59,164 nt of DNA from contig CAJTSL010000022.1 of the NCBI GenBank assembly GCA_910578845.1, forward strand, positions 228 through 59,391, read 5' to 3'. Under the pieces are notes generated by a model, which saw only the letters and a list, made by a program, of their open reading frames with translations, was not told the origin of the DNA and made no database searches. The stretch's first letter is position 1, and each line of letters begins with the position of its first letter. Below are positions 1 through 8,614 of this stretch, in pieces. This stretch comes from an uncultured Lachnospiraceae bacterium (lineage in GTDB: Bacteria > Bacillota > Clostridia > Lachnospirales > Lachnospiraceae). The position numbers were made by a program, and so were the translations under genes.

Positions 1-29
1 GTACTTACATAGTCTAAAAGTGCTTTCAT
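1..29 (-). CDS. Possible 5' end of a further gene, cut by the window edge
   Basis: An ATG on the minus strand at 29 opens a frame that stays open to base 1 (reads MKALLDYVS...). An in-frame ATG also lies at 41. A purine-rich AAAGGA sits at 41-46 and a good promoter lies just upstream (55-83). Too short to identify; it would be the next gene after the membrane protein ending at 117. The call rests on promoter, ribosome site and start being in the right order. Confidence 0.3.
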
Positions 30-54
30 AAACCAACCCATCCTTTTTTCTTTG

Positions 55-83
55 ATTATACCAAAAGATGGATGAAGTGTTCA
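55..83 (-). promoter_or_regulatory. Candidate sigma-A promoter reading off the left edge
   Basis: On the minus strand, -10 TATAAT (55-60) is preceded by an extended TGG, with -35 TGAACA (78-83) 17 bases upstream. It lies downstream of the stop of the membrane-protein gene at 117, so it would start a separate unit. The -10 is a full match; the -35 matches four of six. Confidence 0.45.
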
Positions 84-116
84 TAATTTATTCATTCATG
101 CGTTTGTCGTGACCTG

Positions 117-2102
117 CTAAAGCAATTGATAAACTCCAACCTCGTCATTTTCAAATACAACTTTCCCCTTATTCTCGGGACAATAGAACGCTGGCGATAA
201 GCTTTTCGTTTGGATCACATATTGAATCCCGGAATCACGAAATTCATCAATTTTTGCATCATCTCCGGCAAAAAGCGCTATAACCGTTATATCATCCATC
301 TCATAATAACTCACATTACGTTCTGTAAAAGCATATATAACCGCTTGATCCTCTATACTTTGAATCCCATCGGATAATATAATGGCATCCTTACTTGCAT
401 TCTCCCTGATCCATTGATATGCTTGGCACTCATCGTACGATATGATACTATGCGCATACAATTCTGGCCTTTCTGCCGCATCAGGATTGCCCCAATTATG
501 CATTCCCCTTACAAAAAACTCATAAAACCGATGTTGGAATTCCCCAATAGCCGAAAAAGAAATAACCGTTCCAAAAAAGATTATGAATAAAACTAATTGC
601 TTTCTGTCAGATATATGGCTTGTGAAAATTTTGTCTAACAAGCATCCGGTCAATAAAGCAGAAAAAGGAAAGACTGTCAATGCAAAATACATTTCCGAAT
701 GTCCATAGAATATAATCACATAGCTTAATGTCAAGCCTACCATTGTTGTAAACAGTAAAAGAATGTGTTCCATTCTTACTGTTTTGTGAATAATTGCATA
801 TATCATAAAGATAAAAGTTGGTATGACAGTCCAAGGATTAATCAATATAAGCTTTTTCATGTAAGAAAGCATCCACCTGGCAGCCGAACGGACAAATTCC
901 AGCAATTGTATGCCCTTTGTCTCTGCTTCACCTACTGATTCGCTTATTTGCTCTGCTCCGTAGCTTATTAGCGCTGCATCATCACTAAAACTTTGTGCTG
1001 TAGACCTTAAGTACATATAGAGCAAGCCAAATACGATTACAGAAAAGACGGCGTAAACAATAGCCATTTTTCTTTGCTTTTTATAGAAGAACCAATATAA
1101 GCAAGCAAAACATATCCCGCTTACAATAATCGCTCCTGACGCGCCTTTTGTTCCTGTGCAACATATTAAGAAACACAGCATGATTATTAGATTATTACGA
1201 TCAAACTCTTCATTGAGTTGTACTAGAATAAGCGATATTATCATTACGCCAAAACTTTGCGCTATATGATATGACATAGGAACCAAATAGATATGCCAAA
1301 TATAAGTAACCAAAGATTTATCTTCAATCCCCGTAGAAAAAAGAATGAATAGCAGCGCCAAAACTTTTGCTTTTTTGTTCTTTATCATTCTATTGACCAG
1401 AACATATGATGATAAACCTAAGAAAATAGATGATTCTATATAAGAATAACATGCTGCCATTCTCATCGCCGGAATACCAGTGACACTCGAAACCACAGCC
1501 TGCTGAAGCGCCCCTAAATAATGATAACGGTAGCTTTGTACTACAGATTTAAAGTCACTTCCCTTTAACATTATGATATTTCTTACCCAATGTAAAAAAT
1601 CACCTTCATAACAATTGCTCCCTCCATTATAAGGAGCCTTCCATCTTAAAGAAAAAACTATAAATGATACCAGAAATACTGATAATGTTGCACATATCCA
1701 TAATATATTATCTGCTTTTTCATTAACATCATGTAAGCCAGATTTTTTTAAATGGCAAATAATAATTATAATTGCAGCGATCCCCGATAGAAGGAAAGCT
1801 GCTCTTACAAAACTTTGTCCAACAGTCAGCATCACCAATGCATAAAGAAACATGGTAAAGACATACCCTATTGCATAAGAAAATAAAACCTTCTCAATTG
1901 TTTTCAAGTTTCTGACAGGCAATAAAATCATAATTGCTATGCCAGGGAAAAAAATACAGAAACATTGGAATACTAAAAAAATAAGTAACTCAGGTACAAA
2001 AATCTGATTTCCTATCCCTGTTATTATTGTCATTAATATCATCAGAAATATGAGTATCCAATACTCTTTATAGCGATTATATATTTTAGGGCATATATTC
2101 AT
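117..2102 (-). CDS. Large multi-pass membrane protein, GT-C-like or glycan-associated
   Basis: About 661 residues. The first 520 or so are a long series of hydrophobic segments (roughly a dozen membrane spans); the last 130 form a soluble domain with a YQWIRENA-type segment, as often seen in the extracytoplasmic tail of GT-C glycosyltransferases and related membrane proteins. No family is certain. I chose the ATG at 2102 because AAGGAG sits six bases before it; the ATG at 2117 has no ribosome site. It is the last gene of the minus-strand run from 8.6 kb and may add or transfer the sugar modified by the preceding soluble enzymes, which is inference. The DNA is markedly AT-rich. Alternatives are a polymerase or an unknown membrane-bound transferase. 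Confidence 0.55.
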   Translation of the reverse strand: MNICPKIYNRYKEYWILIFLMILMTIITGIGNQIFVPELLIFLVFQCFCIFFPGIAIMILLPVRNLKTIEKVLFSYAIGYVFTMFLYALVMLTVGQSFVRAAFLLSGIAAIIIIICHLKKSGLHDVNEKADNILWICATLSVFLVSFIVFSLRWKAPYNGGSNCYEGDFLHWVRNIIMLKGSDFKSVVQSYRYHYLGALQQAVVSSVTGIPAMRMAACYSYIESSIFLGLSSYVLVNRMIKNKKAKVLALLFILFSTGIEDKSLVTYIWHIYLVPMSYHIAQSFGVMIISLILVQLNEEFDRNNLIIMLCFLICCTGTKGASGAIIVSGICFACLYWFFYKKQRKMAIVYAVFSVIVFGLLYMYLRSTAQSFSDDAALISYGAEQISESVGEAETKGIQLLEFVRSAARWMLSYMKKLILINPWTVIPTFIFMIYAIIHKTVRMEHILLLFTTMVGLTLSYVIIFYGHSEMYFALTVFPFSALLTGCLLDKIFTSHISDRKQLVLFIIFFGTVISFSAIGEFQHRFYEFFVRGMHNWGNPDAAERPELYAHSIISYDECQAYQWIRENASKDAIILSDGIQSIEDQAVIYAFTERNVSYYEMDDITVIALFAGDDAKIDEFRDSGIQYVIQTKSLSPAFYCPENKGKVVFENDEVGVYQLL

Positions 2103-2128
2103 CCTTTTCTCCTTCATGTATAAGTCTA

Positions 2129-3583
2129 TTAAAGATTCCTATCCTTATTGGCTATTAAGTAGAGGAATTTTTTTTGTGAAGATATTGTCCCCTGAAAAAG
2201 CACCTCTACACTATAATTTTCTTTCATTTCCCCAAGTTCTAGATCCGATACAAGAAAGCAAAACTGTGCATTTTCATAAATAGTATCTTCTACAATCGCC
2301 AAGTTTACTTTGGGGCTATCTTCCTTTTCTAGATAATGTGCTGCCACCACATTCATTACTTCACTTATGTTCTCTTCCAAAGGCCTATTTTCAGTCTTCC
2401 GAAATACCTTAACGCCTATTCTGGTAAAATTACGGGCAATATACCCCTGATCTTCCAAAGAAACGAAAGCCGTCATACTGTTAAACGAAAAATTATGGTT
2501 TTTAGAAAAAACATAACGTGCCAGGAAATTACATATATGCACCCATATAAGATAGGTAAAAGACTCTCCGTCAAACGGATAACGATAAAAATATGGATGT
2601 TCTATTATTCCTTTTTGTATCAGCCCATTATAATCATAATTTAGCCTTTTTTCTAATTCCGAAATACCGGCCTTCTGGACCCATTTTTTATAATCTTCTT
2701 TCGCTATCTGTAGGACGATATACCTATCGCCTTTTGCCACTAGAAAAGTAGCTCTGTGCTTTCCTCCAAGCAAGTTAAAGTACCCTGCTTCATTCCATTC
2801 CGCTCTCGGCGCATTTCGAACAAAAAAGTCTTTATCCAATTCATACGCCATATCCATATTATGAAATACATCCAGTCTATTGTGAACTACATTTTGCTTC
2901 CATCTTTCCGTTATTTTAATTTCTCCCGTATTTTGGGCAGCTTCACAACAGAAGGAAACATAATCCTCTATTCCTCTTTCTGCATCACTATTACTACACA
3001 AAAAAGACTGAAACAAACCAATATGTGGGAACATCGCCAAAATAGGGATATTGGCCCATATCGATTCCTTTGTCGTTGCCTTATTCGCATAGATCAAACA
3101 AACTGGCACTTTTGCCCATATCCACCCATCCTGCTCCCTTACAAATGCCCAATCATCGCTTTGGTAATTGAAAATATTTCTTGTTTCGGGAATATCAAAT
3201 AATTTCCTTATTTCATTATTTAACAGGCAATCATAACACTCACTGATCCTCTTTTCATCTTTCGAGCCATTTCCCATCAAAACAGTATACGGCTTGTATA
3301 GGATATTCTTTATCCCATATCCTACTAGTTTACTGGCAATTTTGCTATGCTCAAAAACATTTTTTACCGCTATGATCACAATGCAATCCAATTTATGTAT
3401 GCCTTCTATATCTTCTATAGATGAAACCACTTGTTTTCCATAAAGTTCTGTCAGTTCGTCTGCTCTTTTATCTATAAACGATATAATGTCAATTTTATTT
3501 TTTTTTAATATATCAAATATGATTTTTCCACTGGTCGCAGCACCATATATAATGACTTTACTATTTTCGTTTAAAGAGAACAT
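2129..3583 (-). CDS. Rossmann-like domain + ParB-like 'GGKHR' protein, paralogue of the next gene
   Basis: 484 residues. The N-terminus (about 8-40) reads KVIIYGAATSGKIIFDIL, a nucleotide-binding Rossmann start like that of PglD/NeuD N-terminal or CoA-binding domains. Around residues 266-278 it has GYFNLLGGKHRATF, the same place and context as GYFNIIDGHHRATY in the adjacent upstream gene. That motif resembles the phosphate/nucleotide loop of the ParB/sulfiredoxin fold. The two proteins share length and domain order, so they are tandem duplicates. The start overlaps the end of the upstream gene by 13 bases and has GGAGG ahead of it, so the two are translationally coupled. Asp-Gly-His in the paralogue is Gly-Gly-Lys here, which may mean lost or altered catalysis. 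I do not know the reaction. Confidence 0.6.
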   Translation of the reverse strand: MFSLNENSKVIIYGAATSGKIIFDILKKNKIDIISFIDKRADELTELYGKQVVSSIEDIEGIHKLDCIVIIAVKNVFEHSKIASKLVGYGIKNILYKPYTVLMGNGSKDEKRISECYDCLLNNEIRKLFDIPETRNIFNYQSDDWAFVREQDGWIWAKVPVCLIYANKATTKESIWANIPILAMFPHIGLFQSFLCSNSDAERGIEDYVSFCCEAAQNTGEIKITERWKQNVVHNRLDVFHNMDMAYELDKDFFVRNAPRAEWNEAGYFNLLGGKHRATFLVAKGDRYIVLQIAKEDYKKWVQKAGISELEKRLNYDYNGLIQKGIIEHPYFYRYPFDGESFTYLIWVHICNFLARYVFSKNHNFSFNSMTAFVSLEDQGYIARNFTRIGVKVFRKTENRPLEENISEVMNVVAAHYLEKEDSPKVNLAIVEDTIYENAQFCFLVSDLELGEMKENYSVEVLFQGTISSQKKFLYLIANKDRNL

Positions 3584-4998
3584 ACGCTTTTTTCCTCCAT
3601 CTGAATGACTAAATATTCCTTTTCGCCATCAAAATTTTCCCCAATTCTCTTGTACGTGAGTCCCTTCCGTAATATCTTCTCATGGAGCATTCCATGTTTC
3701 CTTAACTTTATGATATATCTTGACGCACGTACACCTGCAAAATCATCTATACATTCTTCATCTACAATGGCAACATCCAAACCTAATAACGCTCCGATGC
3801 TTGTCTCAATTTTCATGCTATTTCCATACTGGAATAAATCACATAGCTGCATAGCAAAATCATATTTCTCTGCTTTCTCAATATCAATGCATTGTTTAGA
3901 ACCTATGCGGCAACAATATCGTGCTATATACCCGGCATCATTTAAATTTGTATAAACGCGGCTGCCATCGATATCCTTTTTTCTTAACGCACTGCAAATT
4001 ATTGCATTCATTTTTCTCCAAGAAAGAGAAGTCTCCGCCTCAACCAAATGCGTAGACTCGCTCATGAAAGACTTTGAAATATTATCAAGCATTTTCAAAT
4101 AAATCTTGTCAGCTTCTAAGACTTTAACCGGAATATCCCATATGCCCTTATAATACATATAAGTTGCTCTATGGTGCCCATCTATAATATTAAAATATCC
4201 CTTCGGGTTCCATGTTACAGTAGGTGCAGAATCATAGAATAATTCCCGGTTAATCCCAAAAGACTTCTCATATATCTGAAACAATGTATATCTGTCTTTT
4301 AAGACACGCTTCTTTTCTGCTTCGTTATGTCCGCTCAAATCACTTATCTGCGTGCTAAGATAATCTGTACAATCGCCGCATCCTTTATCCAAATACTGGT
4401 ACAATTGCAGATAATGCTTCATATTACCTATATTTTCTCCGGATGTTTGTAAAACCTTCTTCCGTTTAAGGTACTCTGAATCATTCAGATTTTCTATCGG
4501 TATCTCAAAATTTTCCTCTGAAAATAAAAGCTCTACCGGCAAATATACCAGATCTCCGTTCAATCCCTGATAGGCCGGTTTTTCCACAATTTCCCTATAT
4601 TCCGGTACTGCATGTACGAAAATCCTGTCTTCCAGAATATCATTGAACACAGTCCTCATTTGCGACATTAATTCTATATTGCCCATCGTCGTCATTGGTA
4701 TATATATAATCTTTGTAAATCCCATCTTATTCAAATATTTCGCAATCATTTCATGTTGAACGGCATTCCACAATGAAATGATTATGATCTCATTTTCCGG
4801 ACAACCCGAATACTCTTCTGGATGTACGACCTGGAAAATGTGATTCTTAACTGTAACCGAGCCTAGACCCGCCGCTTTCTGGTCTAAGATTGCTTTTACA
4901 TGAAAACCATTTTCGTAAAATAATTCCGCAAGTTTTTTCCCTCTCTCGCCGGCTCCATAAATTATTATGTCCTCTTTCCCAGTTAAGTTAAATGACAT
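3571..4998 (-). CDS. Rossmann-like domain + ParB-like 'DGHHR' protein
   Basis: 475 residues. The N-terminal domain (about 9-45) reads IIIYGAGERGKKLAELFYEN, a Rossmann-type glycine-rich loop as in PglD-N or CoA-binding proteins. Near residues 266-278 it carries GYFNIIDGHHRATYMYY, where DGHHR resembles the ParB/sulfiredoxin-type phosphate-binding loop. The middle and C-terminal parts match no family I can name. It is followed by a diverged tandem copy and preceded by a YcgL-like nucleotidyltransferase and a methyltransferase in the same run. In a glycan locus, the pairing of a cofactor-binding-like domain with a nucleotide-loop motif suggests action on a nucleotide-linked or phosphorylated sugar, but this is inference only. 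Confidence 0.6.
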   Translation of the reverse strand: MSFNLTGKEDIIIYGAGERGKKLAELFYENGFHVKAILDQKAAGLGSVTVKNHIFQVVHPEEYSGCPENEIIIISLWNAVQHEMIAKYLNKMGFTKIIYIPMTTMGNIELMSQMRTVFNDILEDRIFVHAVPEYREIVEKPAYQGLNGDLVYLPVELLFSEENFEIPIENLNDSEYLKRKKVLQTSGENIGNMKHYLQLYQYLDKGCGDCTDYLSTQISDLSGHNEAEKKRVLKDRYTLFQIYEKSFGINRELFYDSAPTVTWNPKGYFNIIDGHHRATYMYYKGIWDIPVKVLEADKIYLKMLDNISKSFMSESTHLVEAETSLSWRKMNAIICSALRKKDIDGSRVYTNLNDAGYIARYCCRIGSKQCIDIEKAEKYDFAMQLCDLFQYGNSMKIETSIGALLGLDVAIVDEECIDDFAGVRASRYIIKLRKHGMLHEKILRKGLTYKRIGENFDGEKEYLVIQMEEKSVCSL

Positions 4999-5009
4999 CT
5001 TCTTAATCC

Positions 5010-5861
5010 TCAGATTTCAATTTTATCTACACATTCTCTTATTTCATGAATTCTGGCTTTTAAATCTTCTTGATGTTTTGGCTTTATTTCTTCACTTACC
5101 TTTTCCAAATAAGTATATTTATCACGAATAAACTGATTCAAGTTCTCAATTTTAAAAAACTGTGTATGCTTCGATATAGAATCTTTATAAATACGTCTTA
5201 ACCTGTTTACCGTTTCCATGTTTTCCTTATCCATATATAAAGGCATCAAGAAGTCTATTTCACTTTCTCCCGGCATTCCGTCTCTATATACATGTTCTGC
5301 TAACAGCACTCTCCAAATCGTATATAAATAATCGCAAGCTGACATTCCTTCTTCGATCTCCAACCTAGCAAGCCTATTGCCTACTCCAGCCACAATATGT
5401 GATATTAGCACTCGTTTCTCCATAACATTTGCTAACTTTTCTTCTAATTCACTTATTTCTTTTAAATTACTTCCCGACTTGTTATTATCCAGATAGCAAA
5501 AGATCCCCGAATAATAGGTAAGCCCTCCTCTTGCATGTTCTTTCGTCAACGGGATGTTTTTATAAGCAGCGCCGCTTTCATAAAAAGAAGTATTGTTAAG
5601 TTCAATTGTTTTGATTGCGTCCTCTATATCCCATCCCCAGAAGTCAAATCCGTAACCGACAATGTCATGAATTGCTGCGATCTTCTTCCCCATTCGGTTC
5701 TTAAACACGAACATTAAATCCAAATCACTGTTTTTCCTTGAAATATCAATATCCAAGCTACCTCGAAATGACCAGAATAAGACCCGCACACCGTACATTT
5801 CTTCACAGGATGCCAATTTCTTTTCTATCATGTTTTTCATTCTTAAACTTAGTTCCATCAT
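5010..5861 (-). CDS. YcgL/RlaP-like nucleotidyltransferase (Pol-beta superfamily)
   Basis: About 283 residues. It contains RGSLDIDISRKNSDLDLMFV (about residues 33-52), the GS...DxD metal-binding signature of the DNA polymerase beta nucleotidyltransferase superfamily. The next segment, with D-F-W-G-W-D and a run of N-x-S-F-Y-E, resembles COG3541 (YcgL/RlaP). That family is linked to nucleotide transfer onto RNA ends; nothing here shows the substrate. Its place between a methyltransferase and the ParB-like paralogues in a sugar locus is odd. The ATG at 5861 (or 5858) has AGAGG just upstream and lies 7-10 bases past the upstream stop; the longer ATG at 5882 lacks a ribosome site. Family call fairly sure, role unknown. 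Confidence 0.6.
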   Translation of the reverse strand: MMELSLRMKNMIEKKLASCEEMYGVRVLFWSFRGSLDIDISRKNSDLDLMFVFKNRMGKKIAAIHDIVGYGFDFWGWDIEDAIKTIELNNTSFYESGAAYKNIPLTKEHARGGLTYYSGIFCYLDNNKSGSNLKEISELEEKLANVMEKRVLISHIVAGVGNRLARLEIEEGMSACDYLYTIWRVLLAEHVYRDGMPGESEIDFLMPLYMDKENMETVNRLRRIYKDSISKHTQFFKIENLNQFIRDKYTYLEKVSEEIKPKHQEDLKARIHEIRECVDKIEI

Positions 5862-5868
5862 AAGACCT

Positions 5869-7527
5869 CTATCTGACTTCATCTAAAATAGATTTTTCCA
5901 ACAACAACTGACTATTATCTTGCTTTTCTACCAAAAAATCATGTCTTATTAAGTCGCCATTCACAATAGCATCTACAGGATATATAAAATCCTGCTTATA
6001 CCAATTCGCGTAGTGCTCTTCTACTCTTCTTCTGCTTGACTTTTCACGGTAACTATTTTTCCATTTCTGGAATACGGCAACGTCTTCTTTGCTAATCTCA
6101 CAGATTTCATAGATTTTCTGTAAATCAACCAACTTCATCCGTGACTTACGCTCCCAAATATTCTCCATATACCATTCGTATACAATAGACCATATCAAGT
6201 AATCTACCGGCACTTTACAGTCATTTTCTTCCAGAAATATAGAATAATCATTATTCCCGCAGAAAATATCTTTTGCACTGATCTCATTAAAGCTTATGCA
6301 CTTACCAACTTTTTTCAATTTATCATTGCCAAAATTATCTGTAAAAGCCTTTGTATATAAATCTGGACAATCTTCTCCTTTTTCTGCCAAGAATTCCTTA
6401 ATCTGCTTAAAACATTGATATATATGCTGGCAATATTTCTCTGCTGATGCACCGCTATGCCTTGCCCTGACCATGACATCGCTTAATTTTCTCTGTAAGC
6501 TTATGCCCTCTCCCTTAATAGCGTATTCCATACCGTTAACCGTATAATATGCATCCTGGATGATGGAAGTATACTGAAAAGTTTCATCCGGCATACTGCC
6601 AAGCAACTTACAGTAACTCATTGGCGATAACTCTCCTTTTTGAGAAATTTCAACAAGGAAAGCATTGGCAAAGTCCTGAACAATGCCCTCCCTTTGTAAA
6701 GTCTCAAACATTTCTCTTTCGTCAAATAATTCAAAACGGTCCCAACCGGTTTCCTCACTTCTTCCACCGTACAGCATGTACTTTAAGCTGTCATCCGTGA
6801 AGATCTCCGTCGGGAAAATATTATCGGGAAAAGGATAATAAAATTTATAATGACATAATCCGCATTTCTCTATCATCATCTCTAATTCCCGCTTAGTAGG
6901 AGTATATATCACGTCATATCCATCAAAATTATCTAATCCCACAAAGAATTTGTTTGAATAATCCTCGATCGCGCCTGAAAAATATTTTATCCCCAATCTG
7001 TTCTCCGTTGCCAGTAAGATTATTCCCTCATCTTTTAACATTTCCATTAAATGAGCAAAAAAGTGCTGATATGGGTTTTCTGCCCCGATATATTTTTTTA
7101 CATACCCAAAAATATCATGGATAACAATATAATCAAATTTCTTCCGATAAGGAAGGTTCATATAATTATCATGGATAACTTCCAAATTCTGTATGTTTTC
7201 AAATCTTTTCTTAATAATCTCAGCCCTGTTTTGCTTCTTTTCTACCGTGTAAACTTTTTTTGCTCTTTTACATAATAATCCCGTTAATGCTCCTACTCCA
7301 CCGCCAATTTCTAAAATCTCTGCCCCTTCCTTGAAAGGATACCATGCCAGCAAAAACTGCCTGTCTATATAGAGATGTTCGAATTCTTCCTTGCTTATCT
7401 GATCCCATGGCATATCTGCTTCACCATATGTCTCAATCAGACCTGCAATATTTTTCTCTAAATCATCCTCTGCCTTCGAACAAAACCCAATCTCATCATT
7501 CATGAACTCAATATTTAACTTGGCCAT
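5869..7527 (-). CDS. Class I SAM-dependent methyltransferase with long C-terminal extension
   Basis: About 552 residues. Motif I is ILEIGGGVGALTGLLCKRA (about 70-88), followed by an acidic residue after the next strand (YTVEKK) and a YDYIVIHDIFGYV motif IV region: a Rossmann-fold methyltransferase over roughly residues 40-240. The remaining 300 residues are not part of a usual methyltransferase; they include a KGEGISLQRKLSDVMVRARH segment and are unassigned. Start at ATG 7527, with AAGGAAGAG ahead of it, rather than the TTG at 7542. It lies between the radical SAM gene and the nucleotidyltransferase and is probably co-transcribed with both. Likely O- or N-methylates a sugar or glycan intermediate; the substrate is unknown. 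Confidence 0.7.
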   Translation of the reverse strand: MAKLNIEFMNDEIGFCSKAEDDLEKNIAGLIETYGEADMPWDQISKEEFEHLYIDRQFLLAWYPFKEGAEILEIGGGVGALTGLLCKRAKKVYTVEKKQNRAEIIKKRFENIQNLEVIHDNYMNLPYRKKFDYIVIHDIFGYVKKYIGAENPYQHFFAHLMEMLKDEGIILLATENRLGIKYFSGAIEDYSNKFFVGLDNFDGYDVIYTPTKRELEMMIEKCGLCHYKFYYPFPDNIFPTEIFTDDSLKYMLYGGRSEETGWDRFELFDEREMFETLQREGIVQDFANAFLVEISQKGELSPMSYCKLLGSMPDETFQYTSIIQDAYYTVNGMEYAIKGEGISLQRKLSDVMVRARHSGASAEKYCQHIYQCFKQIKEFLAEKGEDCPDLYTKAFTDNFGNDKLKKVGKCISFNEISAKDIFCGNNDYSIFLEENDCKVPVDYLIWSIVYEWYMENIWERKSRMKLVDLQKIYEICEISKEDVAVFQKWKNSYREKSSRRRVEEHYANWYKQDFIYPVDAIVNGDLIRHDFLVEKQDNSQLLLEKSILDEVR

Positions 7528-7583
7528 AGCTCTTCCTTTCAAGCTTCTCCATTCCCACTTCCATGAAATGCAGATACGCTCTT

Positions 7584-8597
7584 TTATTCTTCTATCCGCT
7601 TCAAAATCTCTGCCGCGGCATCATCAATATTATCCGTTGTATTTGCTGAGAGGCTTTCACAATTTTGGCATAACCCAATGCAGTCCTTCTTCTTATGCAG
7701 GTGCAGCCTCTGGTACTCTCTCAAACGCTTCCCAGTCCATATATGGGCAATGCTTTCTTCCTTTAAATCCCCTAATACATACTCTGTTTTCCAATCAACA
7801 CAACATAAATGTGCAACGCCTTTATCGTTTATCACCATTGTCGTAAAAAGGAAAGGACAAACTTGCTTTTGCTCTAATTTCTGTCCATATGTCCCTTGAT
7901 GTGCATTGACAACATGGTCATTTATATTGGTATCCTGCCAAAGCGTAGCCGATATCGTCTCTATAAAGATCTCATCGCAAATATTCCCAAATAACTGATA
8001 AAAATTATCTTTTTCCTCTTCCGTATATCCAATATCACTATACTTAAGAAATAATTTACAAGTTCCTTTATTACGATAAAAATGTTCTATAGCATGTCTG
8101 AATTCGTCAAATTTTATATCATATTGGCACGCTGTCCGGTATTGCTCTTCATTAATCCCGTTAACGGATATATTCAATATGTCTAACCCGGCGTCGATAA
8201 GGCCCTGGTTCATTTCTTCATTCAGCAAAGTCCCGTTGGTCGTAATTTCAATGAATTCGGCAACTCTTGCATCTTTTGCATACTTTACCATTTTGCAGAC
8301 ATCTGGGTTCAGCAAAGGCTCTCCTACCTTAAATAGCCGTAGCTTCTTCACTTTGTACTCGCCCCAGCTATTTCTCATATCATCTATGATTTGGGTGAAC
8401 AGCTCATATGGCATATAACCAAACCGGACATCTGCTTTCTTAATCGCATCAATATCTGAATGAAAACAGAAATTACACTTTAAGTTGCAAGCACTACAAA
8501 TATCAACCTGCACGGAAAATGGCGCCTCTAGCGGTATGACTTCTCCTAGATTGACTCTTTTTTGAGAATATATTTTCCCTCTTTTGATTGCCTTCAT
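7584..8597 (-). CDS. Radical SAM/SPASM protein
   Basis: 337 residues. The 4Fe-4S motif CNLKCNFC lies at about residues 37-44, with a KVGEPLLNPD segment in place of the common GGEP. The C-terminal SPASM-like part has CPF..., CCVDWK... and CIGLCQNC, enough cysteines for auxiliary clusters, plus the GDLKEESIAHIW segment typical of SPASM proteins. Members of this group catalyse radical dehydrogenation, epimerisation or crosslinking; those in glycan loci are mostly uncharacterised. It follows legB by 18 bases and precedes the methyltransferase. Its place directly after the nonulosonate genes suggests action on a sugar intermediate or carrier. Family sure, reaction unknown. Confidence 0.85.
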   Translation of the reverse strand: MKAIKRGKIYSQKRVNLGEVIPLEAPFSVQVDICSACNLKCNFCFHSDIDAIKKADVRFGYMPYELFTQIIDDMRNSWGEYKVKKLRLFKVGEPLLNPDVCKMVKYAKDARVAEFIEITTNGTLLNEEMNQGLIDAGLDILNISVNGINEEQYRTACQYDIKFDEFRHAIEHFYRNKGTCKLFLKYSDIGYTEEEKDNFYQLFGNICDEIFIETISATLWQDTNINDHVVNAHQGTYGQKLEQKQVCPFLFTTMVINDKGVAHLCCVDWKTEYVLGDLKEESIAHIWTGKRLREYQRLHLHKKKDCIGLCQNCESLSANTTDNIDDAAAEILKRIEE

Positions 8598-8614
8598 ATT
8601 TTAGACCTGTCTTT

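Noticed and set aside
607..834. Small plus-strand frames over the membrane-protein gene and elsewhere
   Set aside because: They lie wholly opposite convincing genes, with no ribosome site or family motif.
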